A stretch of 64,000 nucleotides of DNA, from positions 4,984 through 68,983 of the forward strand of contig ARQR01000003.1 in NCBI GenBank assembly GCA_000384495.1, given 5' to 3'. Of this stretch, positions 44,643 to 55,300 are shown piece after piece. Each line of letters starts with the position of its first letter. The stretch's first letter is position 1. Made by a program: the position numbers and the translations under genes. The notes beneath the pieces were generated by a model. The model did no database searches. It was not told the origin of the DNA and saw only the letters and a list, made by a program, of their open reading frames with translations. The stretch is from an actinobacterium SCGC AAA015-D07 (lineage in GTDB: Bacteria; Actinomycetota; Acidimicrobiia; Actinomarinales; Actinomarinaceae).

Positions 44643-46010
44643 ATGCTAAATTTTGATGTTGATAAATTTTCAGATATTTTTTTTAAAGTTATTTTAATTA
44701 TTGTAACACTAATTTTATTAGTAAACATTTTTGGCTATTTTCATGAATTAGGTTACGACGGAGAACATCATAAATGGTATATTGAAGTTTTACCATTTGA
44801 CCTCCCAAAAGACACTGATACAAAAGAATTTTTTTCACCACCTTTACCTTATTTCTTACCTTCAATAATCGACTCAATATGTGATAAAACTAATGAAATA
44901 AATATAACAAATTTAAATTGTACATTGGTATATGGAAAGATTACTCAAGCCTTACAGGCAATAATGTTAATTTCAATTTTTTTTATTTTAAAAAAAATTT
45001 CTTTTTTGATTTATCCAGATAACAATCAACATTTTTTAAGTTTGATATTGCTCTTTGCAATGATACCTGTGACATATAAATCATTTGCGATGATCAGGGG
45101 AGAGCCGTATATATCCTTTTTTATGTTTCTTTCAATTTATTTAATAATTTCAATTTGTTATAAGTTAAAAGATATTAACACAAAAAATATATTTTTAACC
45201 GGGCTTTTTTTAGGGTTTATGGGGTTAAGTCGACAATGGGGTCTTTTATTCTTCCCCTCTCTTGTTGTGCTTTTAATTTTTGTTATCAGGAGTAACGATA
45301 AGAGATTCAATTTAAATTTTTTAAGGTATTCATTTTTATCATTCATAGTGAGTTTTATTATATTTGGATGGTTTTATGCGACACTTTTTTTTGAATATGG
45401 ATCAATAACTGCATTTAATAGGGATCCCTCATCATTTAGTTTTCGAAATCAACCTTTAAGTTTTTATTTTGGTCTAGGTCTGAATGATATATTTTCTAAA
45501 CCCATTAGAGGATTTTCAATGACGAATATGGTTTTACCGGTTCTATATGCGGATACCTGGGGTGATTATTGGGGATATTTTAACGTAACAATGGGAAGGG
45601 GAGGTTTAGATACAAATTATGAAATCGTTCCATATCTAGGAAGGGTCAATCTTATATCTTTATTTCCAACATTATGCTTTATTTTTGGAATTTTTTTATT
45701 CATTAAAAACCAGAAATTTATGAAAAATGAAAGAATTTTTTATATTTTAATTTTTTCAGCAATAAATTTTATTTGGCTTGGTTACTTATGGTTCCTTATA
45801 AAGTATCCAATTCCATCTAAAGGAGACACTATCAAAGCAACATATATATTAAATTTGATCCACCTACTTCCTTTTTTTGGATCATATTTTTTGGAAAGAA
45901 TAAAGATTTACAATTCAAAACTTTTTAATTTGTTTTTTGCCATTTTGATTATAATTTTTATTCATAACATACCAGCGATGATTACAAGATTTTTTGGAGG
46001 GTACAGCTAG
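44643..46010 (+). CDS. GT-C family membrane glycosyltransferase (probable)
   Basis: 455 residues, about 11 helices. Loop 1 has HELGYDGEHHKWYIEVLPFDLPKDTDTKEFFSPPLPYFLPSI (31-73), an Asp-Gly-Glu followed by a PPLPYFLPS segment as in mannosyltransferase-like GT-C proteins. Another conserved spot is FMGLSRQWGLLFFP. It is divergent from the metallophosphoesterase gene across 75 nt and followed by a GT4 gene 81 nt on. Sugar and acceptor unknown. Confidence 0.7.
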   Translation: MLNFDVDKFSDIFFKVILIIVTLILLVNIFGYFHELGYDGEHHKWYIEVLPFDLPKDTDTKEFFSPPLPYFLPSIIDSICDKTNEINITNLNCTLVYGKITQALQAIMLISIFFILKKISFLIYPDNNQHFLSLILLFAMIPVTYKSFAMIRGEPYISFFMFLSIYLIISICYKLKDINTKNIFLTGLFLGFMGLSRQWGLLFFPSLVVLLIFVIRSNDKRFNLNFLRYSFLSFIVSFIIFGWFYATLFFEYGSITAFNRDPSSFSFRNQPLSFYFGLGLNDIFSKPIRGFSMTNMVLPVLYADTWGDYWGYFNVTMGRGGLDTNYEIVPYLGRVNLISLFPTLCFIFGIFLFIKNQKFMKNERIFYILIFSAINFIWLGYLWFLIKYPIPSKGDTIKATYILNLIHLLPFFGSYFLERIKIYNSKLFNLFFAILIIIFIHNIPAMITRFFGGYS

Positions 46011-46091
46011 TTTTAAATTTCAATATCTTATTAATTTATTAAATATATATTTAATTTTTTAATACTGTATAACATTATTAAGCAGAACCAT

Positions 46092-47009
46092 ATGAAAATT
46101 TATTTAAATAAACTAAATGAAAACTGGATTGTAGACAGGCTAAGAAACGAATGGTACAAAGATAACAAAAGCATTTCGTCAAATTTTGCAAATTTTGCGG
46201 ATCTAATTTGGTTAATTGCACCCTGGCAGTGGACAAATGTAAGTAAAAAACATCTTAAATCCAAAACAGTGATTTGTACAATACACCATTTAGAAGAAGA
46301 TAAAATTAGTAAAAATTATTTAGAGGAATTTTATGAAAGAGATAATTATGTCAACGAATATCATGTAATATCAGAAAAAACAAAATCACAACTTGCAAAA
46401 TTTACTGATAAAAAAATAACAAGTATTCCATTTTGGGTAAATCAAAAGATATTTTTTGATATTAAAGATATAGGTCAAATTCGAACAAAATATAAATTTC
46501 GTGATCATGAGTACTTAGTCGGTTCCTTCCAAAGAGATTCTGAAGGAGAAGATCCTAAACTTCCAAAATTAATTAAAGGCCCAGATCAATTTATAAAAAT
46601 TGTTAAAAAATTAAAAAAAAGTAATGAAAATTTGAAGGTTTTACTTACAGGAAAAAGGAGAGATTACATAATTAATGAGCTCATAAAAAATAATATCAAA
46701 TATGAATTATTTGAAATGGTTGATTTTACAACCTTAAATGAACTTTATAACTGTTTAGATCTTTACATCGTTGCATCGAGAATAGAAGGGGGCCCACAAG
46801 CAATATTAGAGTGTGCGACAAATAAGACTCCGATAGTTTCAACAGATGTTGGAGTAGCATCAGAAATTTTGTCTGATGAATCCATTTTTAATATTGAAAA
46901 TTTTTCAAATAGCATTCCAAACGTAGAATTTGCATATCAAAACTCATTAAAATTTCATATACCTAATGGGTATAAACAATTTATAGAATTCTTTAATAAA
47001 TTTAACTGA
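46092..47009 (+). CDS. GT4 family glycosyltransferase, compact
   Basis: 305 residues, short for GT4 (usually 350-400). The acceptor half is reduced; IAPWQWTNVSKKHLKSKTVICTIHHLEEDK and YHVISEKTKSQLAKFTDKKI are recognisable GT-B pieces. The donor half has YLVGSFQRDSEGEDPKLPKLIKGPD and ASRIEGGPQAILECATNKTPIVSTDVGVASEIL (about 228-261), with the normal E-x7-E arrangement. It stands upstream of the GT2 at 47059 with a 49-nt gap. Substrates unknown. Confidence 0.82.
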   Translation: MKIYLNKLNENWIVDRLRNEWYKDNKSISSNFANFADLIWLIAPWQWTNVSKKHLKSKTVICTIHHLEEDKISKNYLEEFYERDNYVNEYHVISEKTKSQLAKFTDKKITSIPFWVNQKIFFDIKDIGQIRTKYKFRDHEYLVGSFQRDSEGEDPKLPKLIKGPDQFIKIVKKLKKSNENLKVLLTGKRRDYIINELIKNNIKYELFEMVDFTTLNELYNCLDLYIVASRIEGGPQAILECATNKTPIVSTDVGVASEILSDESIFNIENFSNSIPNVEFAYQNSLKFHIPNGYKQFIEFFNKFN

Positions 47010-47058
47010 AATTTAAAAATGTATTAATAAATGAATAATATGTAAGCTATAAACAAGA

Positions 47059-47754
47059 ATGAATAAATTAACTGCAATCGTCCCAATCTTCAATGAAGAA
47101 AATACAGTGAAAATTTCAATTGACAATCTTTTAAAAATTAATGAAATCTCTCAAATTATACTTGTTGATGACTGTTCAAATGATTCATCTCTTGAAATTA
47201 TTAATGAATTTTTAAAAATAAATAGAGATATTCTCATCCTACAAACACCTAAAAATTCTGGCAAAGGCGGAGCTGTCAGAATGGCTTTAAATTCTGTTAA
47301 GTCTGAATACGTTATAGTTCACGATGCTGATTTAGAGTATAACCCTAGAGATATTCCACAATTGCTTGAAAAAGCAGAAAAAAATAAAAATGTAGATGTT
47401 GTTTTAGGCTCTAGATTTATTGGTTCAAAAACTAGAAGAAATATTTATTTAAGAACTTATTTAGCCAACAAATTTTTATCTTATCTATTTTCTGTAATAA
47501 ATAGAAAAAAAGTAACAGATGTAGCAACTTGTTACAAATTAATAAAAAATGAAATATATAAAAGTATCGAATTAACAAAAAATGGATTCGAATATGAAAT
47601 AGAAGTTTTATCAAAAGCTCTAAGTCACACTAAAGAATTCGACGAAGTTCCTATTGAATATAATGCAAGATCTTATAAAGATGGAAAAAAGATAAAGCTA
47701 TCAGATGGATTTAAATATATTTTATGTATATTTAAATACAGAAAAAAGTTTTAA
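47059..47754 (+). CDS. GT2 glycosyltransferase, polyprenyl-phosphate sugar synthase type
   Basis: 231 residues. Like its paralog at 1736-2473 it has AIVPIFNEENTV, LVDDCSNDSS, HDADLEYNPRDI, VLGSRFIGSKTRRN, KNGFEYEIEVLSKAL and DGKKIKLSDG, all typical of DPM1/DPG-synthase-like enzymes. It is directly followed by a GT-C membrane protein whose ATG overlaps the stop by 1 nt (TAATG), so the two form a natural pair of lipid-carrier charging and membrane transfer. The window contains at least four GT2 enzymes of this class. Confidence 0.85.
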   Translation: MNKLTAIVPIFNEENTVKISIDNLLKINEISQIILVDDCSNDSSLEIINEFLKINRDILILQTPKNSGKGGAVRMALNSVKSEYVIVHDADLEYNPRDIPQLLEKAEKNKNVDVVLGSRFIGSKTRRNIYLRTYLANKFLSYLFSVINRKKVTDVATCYKLIKNEIYKSIELTKNGFEYEIEVLSKALSHTKEFDEVPIEYNARSYKDGKKIKLSDGFKYILCIFKYRKKF

Positions 47755-49292
47755 TGAAAATTAAAAATTTTTTAATTATTGTATTTATATTATTAGTTTT
47801 CACAAAAGTAGATTATCGTTTAAATGAAATTTTTCCTGGTGGCAGTCAAGATGATTCAATTTATTACTATCACGTACAGACAATCGTAGAAGACAGAGAT
47901 TTTGACTATACAAATCAATTAAATGGAAATTTAAAAGATGCATACATTAAATCTGATGGAAACCCCGTACCTAGACAATCATTTGGTTCAGCAATATTAG
48001 CATCACCTTTTGTAGCTCTATCAAATTTTATTACAAATATTTTTGATATAAATACTTACACATCATTAAATTATTTTATTTATTCAATTACTCCAATAAT
48101 TTTTCTAATATTTTCATTTAGAATCATCATATCTTTGACTCCTAATTTTAAAAATAAAAACATTTTTACATTTATTATTTTTCTTGGATCAGGAATCACG
48201 TATTATGCATTTGAAAGATTCAGCATGAGTACTGTTTATGAATTCTTTTCATTTTGTTTGATAATTAAATTTACAGATTTCATATATAAAAAAGAAAAAC
48301 CAAATACAAATTACCTTTTTTTTCTACCAATCTTACAGTTTATTTTTTTAATGATTCGATGGAATAATTATCATATTTTCCTCTTACCAATTGTTTATGT
48401 TTATTTTGTTTTAAAAAGTAACTTTTCAATTGGAAGAAATAAAAAGTTTATAGTCGGCAATGTGGCTGGTGTATTGTTATTTTTAGGTCATACAAAATTG
48501 ATATACGGAGTGATTACTTTTCTTCAATCAACAATTTATCCACAAGATGGTTGGGTTGTTTATCAAAGGTTAGAAGATTACAGAAATCTAAATTTATTTT
48601 GGGGAAATATACAAGAGTTGATTCAAAACTTTCTTGTAATTTTATTTAGTCAAGAGTTTGGGTTGTTATATTTTTGTCCAGTTGTTTTTTTAAGTTTCTA
48701 TTATTTTTGGAGAACACTCTCTCAAAAAAAATACTTACAAGGTTTAATACTGTTCATATATTACATTTTTCCACTTATTCCAGTAATGCTTTTTGAAAGC
48801 CATGGTGGCTCCTATGGGTTCAGATACTTATATACTTTGATTCCATTAAATATAATTTTTTTGTATCAAGATAGAAAAGATAAAAAACATATATTTAATG
48901 CTGTAATTTTATTCTCTATTTTTGGTTCGCTATCTCAACTTTTCTTTGAATCTACAAGTTTTAGTACTCTAAGTGAAGGAAAGATTTTTAACTCTTTTGA
49001 CAGCTTAGTGCCATATGCAAATCCTAATTATCTCTTAGGAGTTTTAAAGAGCTTTATTGCTATAGAGGCGTATCAAAAAATAATTTTTACCTCTTTTGTT
49101 GGATTATTAAGTGTAAAGATAATTGCATTGTTTACTAATCCATCCGAAGTGTTACTAACTTACTTCTCACTTGATTCAAAAATAATTGAATATATAAACA
49201 ATTATGAAAATTACAGCTGGTCGTTCGTATTTCTTCTTACTTTAATTTATGTCTATTTTTCGTATCTAATTATTGAGAAAAGTAAAAAATGA
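47754..49292 (+). CDS. GT-C family membrane glycosyltransferase (probable)
   Basis: 512 residues, about 11-12 helices. Loop 1 reads FPGGSQDDSIYYYHVQTIVEDRDFDYTNQLNGN (25-57) with adjacent Asp residues, then RQSFGSAILASPFVALS; loop-1 Asp pairs are usual catalytic residues in GT-C enzymes. A Trp-rich loop (WNNYHIFLLP and SHGGSYGFRYLYTL) is further support. It overlaps both neighbours: 1 nt with the GT2 before it and 4 nt with the methyltransferase after it. Proposed to use the sugar lipid made by the GT2. Confidence 0.72.
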   Translation: MKIKNFLIIVFILLVFTKVDYRLNEIFPGGSQDDSIYYYHVQTIVEDRDFDYTNQLNGNLKDAYIKSDGNPVPRQSFGSAILASPFVALSNFITNIFDINTYTSLNYFIYSITPIIFLIFSFRIIISLTPNFKNKNIFTFIIFLGSGITYYAFERFSMSTVYEFFSFCLIIKFTDFIYKKEKPNTNYLFFLPILQFIFLMIRWNNYHIFLLPIVYVYFVLKSNFSIGRNKKFIVGNVAGVLLFLGHTKLIYGVITFLQSTIYPQDGWVVYQRLEDYRNLNLFWGNIQELIQNFLVILFSQEFGLLYFCPVVFLSFYYFWRTLSQKKYLQGLILFIYYIFPLIPVMLFESHGGSYGFRYLYTLIPLNIIFLYQDRKDKKHIFNAVILFSIFGSLSQLFFESTSFSTLSEGKIFNSFDSLVPYANPNYLLGVLKSFIAIEAYQKIIFTSFVGLLSVKIIALFTNPSEVLLTYFSLDSKIIEYINNYENYSWSFVFLLTLIYVYFSYLIIEKSKK

Positions 49293-50005
49293 ATATCAAT
49301 GAAAAGTTCTGGAATGAAAACTTTGAAAAAGGATATTATGACAAATTAATAAGTTCGGGCCTTTTAAATGGAAGAAATTTTCAAGCAAATTGGCACAATT
49401 GCACATACTTATATGTTAAAAAATATATAAACCAAAGAGATAATCACTTAGATTATGCATGTGGTTCTGGAACATTTATTGGAAGATATTTATACAGTAA
49501 CTCAGTAGGAATTGACATATCAAAAGATCAAATAGATTATGCATTAGAAACTTTTGGAAATAAAAACAATTTTTATGTTATTAATGAATTTGAAAAAATT
49601 AAAAAACAAAAGTTTGACGTAGTTACAGTTTTGGGATTGATTGAATTTTTAAAAGAAGAGGATATAAATAATTTACTAAAGAGTTTAAATAAATTGATTA
49701 ATGAAGATGGACGAATAATAATCACAACACCAAATTTTTCATCAATTTTTGTAATTATTCAAAAAATTTCGAGATTTTTTGGCGTCAAAAACTACGAAAA
49801 CGTAACTATTACAAAATTAACTAAAAAATCACTTCGAGGATTATTAGAAAAACATTACTCAGATGTTGTCATTAAAAAAATAATTAATCCAGGTTTACTT
49901 TTATCGATATTAAACAATAATTTAGGGATATTTGCTGAAAATTTTTTAGGACGATTGTTGTTAAATAAATTTGGTTTCATTTTACTTGCTATAGTGAAAA
50001 AATAA
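49289..50005 (+). CDS. Class I SAM-dependent methyltransferase
   Basis: 238 residues. Motif I is DYACGSGTF (55-63), followed by GIDISKDQIDYA and a post-motif strand FDVVTVLGLIEFLKEEDINNLL, as in methyltransferase domain 11/12 enzymes. The C-terminal 50 residues include a hydrophobic stretch that may contact the membrane or a lipid-linked acceptor. It overlaps the GT-C gene by ATGA. A likely task is methylation of a sugar hydroxyl in the surface glycan; the exact target is not readable. Confidence 0.85.
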   Translation: MNINEKFWNENFEKGYYDKLISSGLLNGRNFQANWHNCTYLYVKKYINQRDNHLDYACGSGTFIGRYLYSNSVGIDISKDQIDYALETFGNKNNFYVINEFEKIKKQKFDVVTVLGLIEFLKEEDINNLLKSLNKLINEDGRIIITTPNFSSIFVIIQKISRFFGVKNYENVTITKLTKKSLRGLLEKHYSDVVIKKIINPGLLLSILNNNLGIFAENFLGRLLLNKFGFILLAIVKK

Positions 50006-50045
50006 ATTTTCATATATCCTTAATCTTTTCCTATAGAATAATTCT

Positions 50046-50837
50046 ATGCAAAATGATGACATATCAATTTCAATAATCCTTCCAACACTTAATGAAATTG
50101 AAAATTTAAAAATATTGATACCCGAAATAGTTGAAGTTCTAAAATCTCAAAACATCAAAGACTTTGAAATAATTGTTGTTGATGATAATTCAGATGACGG
50201 TACAGAAACATTTATAAATTCTTTAAGTGAAGAAAATGGAAAAATTAAAATAATTGTTCGAAGCGATATAAAATCTTTACCTAAATCAATTTATGAAGGA
50301 ATATTATATTCCAGCAAATCATATGTGATGTGGCTTGACGCAGACGGCTCAATGGATTCAAATTCTGTTGAAAAACTTATCATTGAACAAAAAAAAGATC
50401 CAGATTCTGTAATTGTTGGCTCAAGGTTTGTTGAAGGTGGTGGCTACAAAGGTATAGAGAAGGATAGAAAATTGGGAATAATTCAATATATAAGAAAAAT
50501 TTCTAACTCGGAAGATTCTGTTCTTGCAATCTATCTATCAAAATATTTTAACAAGTTAATAAGTATGCTTACAAACATAGGCGTTAATGATATTACAAGT
50601 GGTTTTATAATTGGAAGAAAAAAATATTTTATTGATGATGTTTTTTCAAATTCGACATATGGTGAATATTTTTTATATTTGATGAAGAATTTGAAGAAAA
50701 AAGAAATTAAAGTCGTTGAAGTTGGATATTATTGTAAACCTAGAAAACATGGTTTTTCAAAAACAAGTACTAATTATTTTGTTCTTCTTAAATTGTCACT
50801 ACCATATATAAAAGCAGCAGCGAGCAAACTTAAGTAA
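50046..50837 (+). CDS. GT2 polyprenol-phosphate mannose synthase-like
   Basis: 263 residues. ISIILPTLNEIENLKILI, VVDDNSDDGTE and MWLDADGSMDSNSVEKLI correspond to the DPM1-like metal site (Asp-Ala-Asp), and SRFVEGGGYKG is the typical next block. Among the GT2 proteins here this is the closest to Ppm1/DPM1 in layout, having GFIIGRKKYF and EVGYYCKPRKHGFSKTS at the C-terminus. It would charge polyprenyl phosphate with mannose or a related sugar for the GT-C enzymes. It is followed after 3 nt by the cupin gene. Confidence 0.85.
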   Translation: MQNDDISISIILPTLNEIENLKILIPEIVEVLKSQNIKDFEIIVVDDNSDDGTETFINSLSEENGKIKIIVRSDIKSLPKSIYEGILYSSKSYVMWLDADGSMDSNSVEKLIIEQKKDPDSVIVGSRFVEGGGYKGIEKDRKLGIIQYIRKISNSEDSVLAIYLSKYFNKLISMLTNIGVNDITSGFIIGRKKYFIDDVFSNSTYGEYFLYLMKNLKKKEIKVVEVGYYCKPRKHGFSKTSTNYFVLLKLSLPYIKAAASKLK

Positions 50838-50840
50838 AAA

Positions 50841-51233
50841 GTGGAAATTTTTGATAAAAACAATAATTTAATTGCAATAGTGCATAAAGATTCAGATTTT
50901 CGTGATGGTAAAACTTTTTATACTGACAACAATAAAGATTTTCAGTTTGGAACATTTAATCTAGAGCAAGGTGAAATAATTGAGAATCATATTCACAATT
51001 CACAAAAAAGAGAAATTAATAAAACATCTGAAGCAATTGTTGTAATAAAAGGCTCTTTAAAAATTATGCTTTTTGATAATGAAAAAAACTTTATTGATGC
51101 AGTAATTATTAACACAAATGATGCAATTTTATTATTTGAAGGTGGACATGGAATTGAAGTTATTGAAGAATCTAAATTCATAGAATTTAAACAAGGACCA
51201 TATATAGAAGATATGGATAAAAAGCATTTTTAA
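50841..51233 (+). CDS. Small cupin protein, possibly sugar isomerase
   Basis: 130 residues with a single cupin fold: GEIIENHIHNSQ supplies an HxH metal pair and later FEGGHGIEVIEE carries the second His of the cupin motif. It sits directly before a DegT-type aminotransferase (zero bases between stop and ATG), the same pairing as in ketoisomerase/aminotransferase gene pairs that make 3-amino sugars (FdtA/FdtB), but the sequence is not clearly FdtA. GTG is the start. Role as isomerase is inference from the neighbour. Confidence 0.6.
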   Translation: MEIFDKNNNLIAIVHKDSDFRDGKTFYTDNNKDFQFGTFNLEQGEIIENHIHNSQKREINKTSEAIVVIKGSLKIMLFDNEKNFIDAVIINTNDAILLFEGGHGIEVIEESKFIEFKQGPYIEDMDKKHF

Positions 51234-52337
51234 ATGATTAATGTTTTTGAGCCCAAAATTTACTTTAAAGACAAGTTAGCGGTTTTTAATGCGCTTAATA
51301 AAAAAAATATTTCAGGTAGCTCATTAGAAATCAAAAACTTTGAAAATTCTCTTGCAAAATATTTTGATAGAACTTACACAGTAGCAATTTCTAATGGAAG
51401 TATTGCACTCGAAGCTGCTTTGCAAAGTTTGGATTTAAATAGTGATGATGAAATTATTATTCCTTCCTTCACAATAATTTCTTGTTTAGGAGCTGTTGTT
51501 AGATCAGGTGGAAAACCTGTATTCTGTGATGTAGATGAATTCTCATGGAATATGACACTCGATGATATAAAAAAAGTCAAAACAAACAAAACAAAAGCAA
51601 TCGTTATGGTACATACTTATGGATTAGTTGCTGATGCAGAAAATATTGAAAAGTATTGCAATGAAAATAACATTTATCTTATAGAAGACTCTGCAGAAGC
51701 TCATGGTCAAATAATAAACGGAAGGAAATGTGGTTCATTTGGTCATATTTCAACATTGAGTTTTTATGCAAATAAACACATTACAAGTGGTGAAGGCGGA
51801 GCAGTGTTAACAGATGATAATTATACATATGAAAAAATTAAGCAAATAAGAAACTTAGACTTTAATAACTCAGATCGATTTAAACATGAAAATTTATTTT
51901 GGAATTACAGATTAAGCGGTATACAGGCAGCATTTGGAAATTCAAGCATTAAAAGTATTGAAAAAGTTATAAAAATGAAAATAAAAAAAGCAGATGTTTA
52001 CAACGGACTATTTTCGGAATATGAAGATATTCTTCAACTACCATTGACTGATTTAGATGGTGTTAAAAATCATTATTGGGTATATGGAATTATTCCAAAA
52101 ATAGAATTTGATCGAAAAAAAGTTATGTCAATGTTGTTAGATAAGGGAATCGAAACAAGACCATTCTTTTTTCCTCTAAATTTACAACCAGCTTATCTTA
52201 ATTTAGGTAAAGATATATTTGAATGTCCGATATCTGAAAAAATAGGTAAGAAAGGGTTTTACATTCCTATTGGAAACCACGTAAGCACCAGTCAACAAAA
52301 AATGATTGTTGAAAATATTACAAAATTGTTAGTTTAG
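51234..52337 (+). CDS. DegT/DnrJ/EryC1/StrS sugar aminotransferase
   Basis: 367 residues. PLP-binding Lys181 is in SFYANKHITSGEGGAVL, with EDSAEAHG, SNGSIALEAALQSL and PVFCDVDEFSWNM as further family blocks. It is similar in length and layout to perosamine synthase-type enzymes. GDP-4-keto-6-deoxymannose, made by Gmd at 11589, could be its substrate, but a dTDP- or UDP-keto sugar is as possible. It ends the rightward set and its stop overlaps the convergent nrdJ by 4 nt, marking the right border of the glycan island. Confidence 0.88.
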   Translation: MINVFEPKIYFKDKLAVFNALNKKNISGSSLEIKNFENSLAKYFDRTYTVAISNGSIALEAALQSLDLNSDDEIIIPSFTIISCLGAVVRSGGKPVFCDVDEFSWNMTLDDIKKVKTNKTKAIVMVHTYGLVADAENIEKYCNENNIYLIEDSAEAHGQIINGRKCGSFGHISTLSFYANKHITSGEGGAVLTDDNYTYEKIKQIRNLDFNNSDRFKHENLFWNYRLSGIQAAFGNSSIKSIEKVIKMKIKKADVYNGLFSEYEDILQLPLTDLDGVKNHYWVYGIIPKIEFDRKKVMSMLLDKGIETRPFFFPLNLQPAYLNLGKDIFECPISEKIGKKGFYIPIGNHVSTSQQKMIVENITKLLV

Positions 52338-55300
52338 CTACAGCCTAAAGAATTTCCACAGTTTAAACATTTGTAACATGAGCCATTTCTGATAGTAATA
52401 TGACCACATTCATTACATGCAGGAGCGTCACCCATCATATCTCCAAGAACTTCCTGAACTGTTGTTACAGAATTTGTAGTTGCATCAGTTTCTTCTAAAG
52501 TTTCTGTTTCTTGTAATTTTGTTACAAACTGGACTTCTTGACTAGTGCTCATAGACTGATCAATTGTTGTGTTGTTTGTTGGCTCTACTTCATGAACTTC
52601 ACTAGACGAACTATCTACATCTTGAACAGGTGCTGGATTAGCTTCTTGAACAGGTGCTGGATTAGCTTCTTGAACAGGTGCTGGACTAGCTTCTTGAACA
52701 GGTGCTTCAACCTCACTTGGTGGATTTTGTACAATGTCTGTTCTATTCAAGTATTCAAGACCAAGTGCTCTGAAAACATAATCAACAATTGAATTACTCA
52801 TTTTGATATTTTCATGACCTTCAACCATACCTCTTGGCTCAAATGTTTGAAAGGTAAAAGTATCAACAAACTCTTCTAAAGGAACACCATATTGAAGACC
52901 TTTAGAAACTGCTATAGCAAAGCAACCCAATACACCTTTTAATGTTGCCCCTTCTTTTGCAATGTCTATGAATACTTCACCAAGCGTTCCATCAGGATAT
53001 TCTCCTGTGCGAAGAAAAACTTTATGTCCCGCTATTTTTGCTTCTTGTGTCCACCCCTCTCTTCTCTCAGGCAACAAAAATCTAGGTCTTGTTGTTCCTG
53101 CATAAGCTTTTGTTGGGCTTGTTCCTGCAGGATAGTTTCCGTACATTAGCATTGATTCACTTTCAATGATTTCTGATACTTGTGGATCTGTTTCTTCTGA
53201 TTCACCGTCATCTGAAGATGCTGACAATGGTTGAGATGCTTTTGATCCATCCCTGTAAATTGCTATTGCTTTAATCCCGAGACCTGCAGATTCAAAATAG
53301 CAGTTTTCTATATCTTCTATTGTTGCTTCATTAGGCATATTTACGGTTTTTGAAATTGCACCAGAAATAAACGGTTGCGCTGCAGCCATCATTCTGACAT
53401 GACCCATATAATGAATAAATCTTTCACCATCTTTTCCACATTTGTTAGCACAATCAAAAACACTAAGATCTTGATCTTTTAGATGAGGAGCCCCCTCTAT
53501 TGTTTGAGTTCCACAAATAAATTTGTTTGCTTCTGCTATTTCAGTCTTTGTAAATCCTAGTTTTTCCAAAAGATTGAAATCAAAAGATGTATATTCTTCT
53601 TCTTGGATATCAAGTCTTTGCATTGTTTCCTCACCAACAACAAAGACATTAAATGCATGTTGAATTTCAAAAGCACCTGGTAAAGAATTTTCAATATTTT
53701 CTATATCTTGATCATTCAAACCTTTATCTTTTAGTGTTTCTCTATTGACAAATGGAGCACCATCTAGTGACATTGATCCAATAACATATTGAATTATTTC
53801 ATCAGTTTGTTGATTGGTATAACCGAGTGCATTCAATGCTGGGCCAATTGATTGATTTGCTATTTTCATGTAACCACCACCAGCTAGTTTCTTAAATTTC
53901 ATTAATGCAAAGTCTGGTTCTACACCTGTTGTATCGCAATCCATGAGCAAACCAATAGTTCCAGTTGGAGCTAATACGGTTGCCTGGGCATTTCTGTATC
54001 CAAATTTTTCACCTAGTTCAAGGGCACCATCCCAAGACTCTTGTGCACCTTCTAATAAATCATCAGGACACAAGTCTTGATCTATTGGCAACAAGTCATG
54101 ACTGATTCCAACATAATCACCAGAATCATAAGCTGCTTTTCTGTGGTTACCCATAACACGAAGCATATTGTCTTTGTTTTCTGAATATTTTGGAAATGGT
54201 CCGACTATACTTGCCATCTCTGCAGAGGCTTTATAAGCTTCACCAGTCAACATTGCTGTTAAAGCACCTGCAATAGCTCTACCTAATTCTGAGTCATACG
54301 CAATACCTTTCCTCATCAAAAGGGATCCAAGATTGGCATATCCCAAACCAAGTGTTCTGTAGTCATAAGATCCTTGAGCAATTTCTTTTGAAGGAAACTG
54401 AGCCATCTCGACAGATATTTCAAGGACAACAGTCCAGATTCTTAATGCATGCTTATATGATGCGACATCAAATACTTGGTTATCATCATCATAAAACTTA
54501 ACTAAGTTCAAACTTGCCAAGTTACAAGCAGTGTTGTCTAAAAATAAGTATTCAGAGCATGGATTTGATGCTCTAATTTGGCCACCTGCTGGGGAAGTGT
54601 GCCACTCATTAATGGTTGTGTTGAATTGAACTCCAGGGTCTGCACATCTCCAAGCAGCATCTGCAATTTTATTCCATAATTCTCTTGCTTTTACAGTTTT
54701 CATTGTTGAGCCATCAGTTCTTGCTGTAAGTTCCCAATCTCCATCTGTCTCGAGTGCTTTTATAAATTCATTTGGTACTCTTACAGAGTTATTTGAGTTT
54801 TGACCAGACACAGTAGCATATGCTTCCCCGTTATAGTCTGATGGATACCCGGCATTGATTAGTGCTCTTGCCTTATCTTCTTCAATAGCTTTCCACTCAA
54901 TAAAATCTTCAATATCTGGATGGTCAAGATCAAGAATAACCATTTTTGCTGCTCTTCTTGTTGTTCCACCTGATTTGATTGCACCTGCAGCTCTATCGCC
55001 AATTTTTAGAAATGACATAACACCTGATGAGACACCTCCACCAGAAAGTTTTTCTCCCTCACCTCTAAGGTTTGAAAAGTTTGTACCTGTCCCAGATCCA
55101 AACTTAAATAATCTTGCCTCTTTTACCCAAAGATCCATAATTCCACCTTCGTTTACAAGATCATCATCAATAGATTGAATGAAACAAGCGTGTGGTTGTG
55201 GTCTTGAGTAAGAATCTTCCCCTGGGGTTAATTCACCTGTACTCGGATCAACATACCAAAATCCTTGTGGTTTCCCAGTTAATCCATATTTGTAATTTAA

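Noticed and set aside
52538..52792. Plus-strand frame with FLNRCWIS repeats
   Set aside because: Shadow of the nrdJ linker tandem repeat on the other strand.
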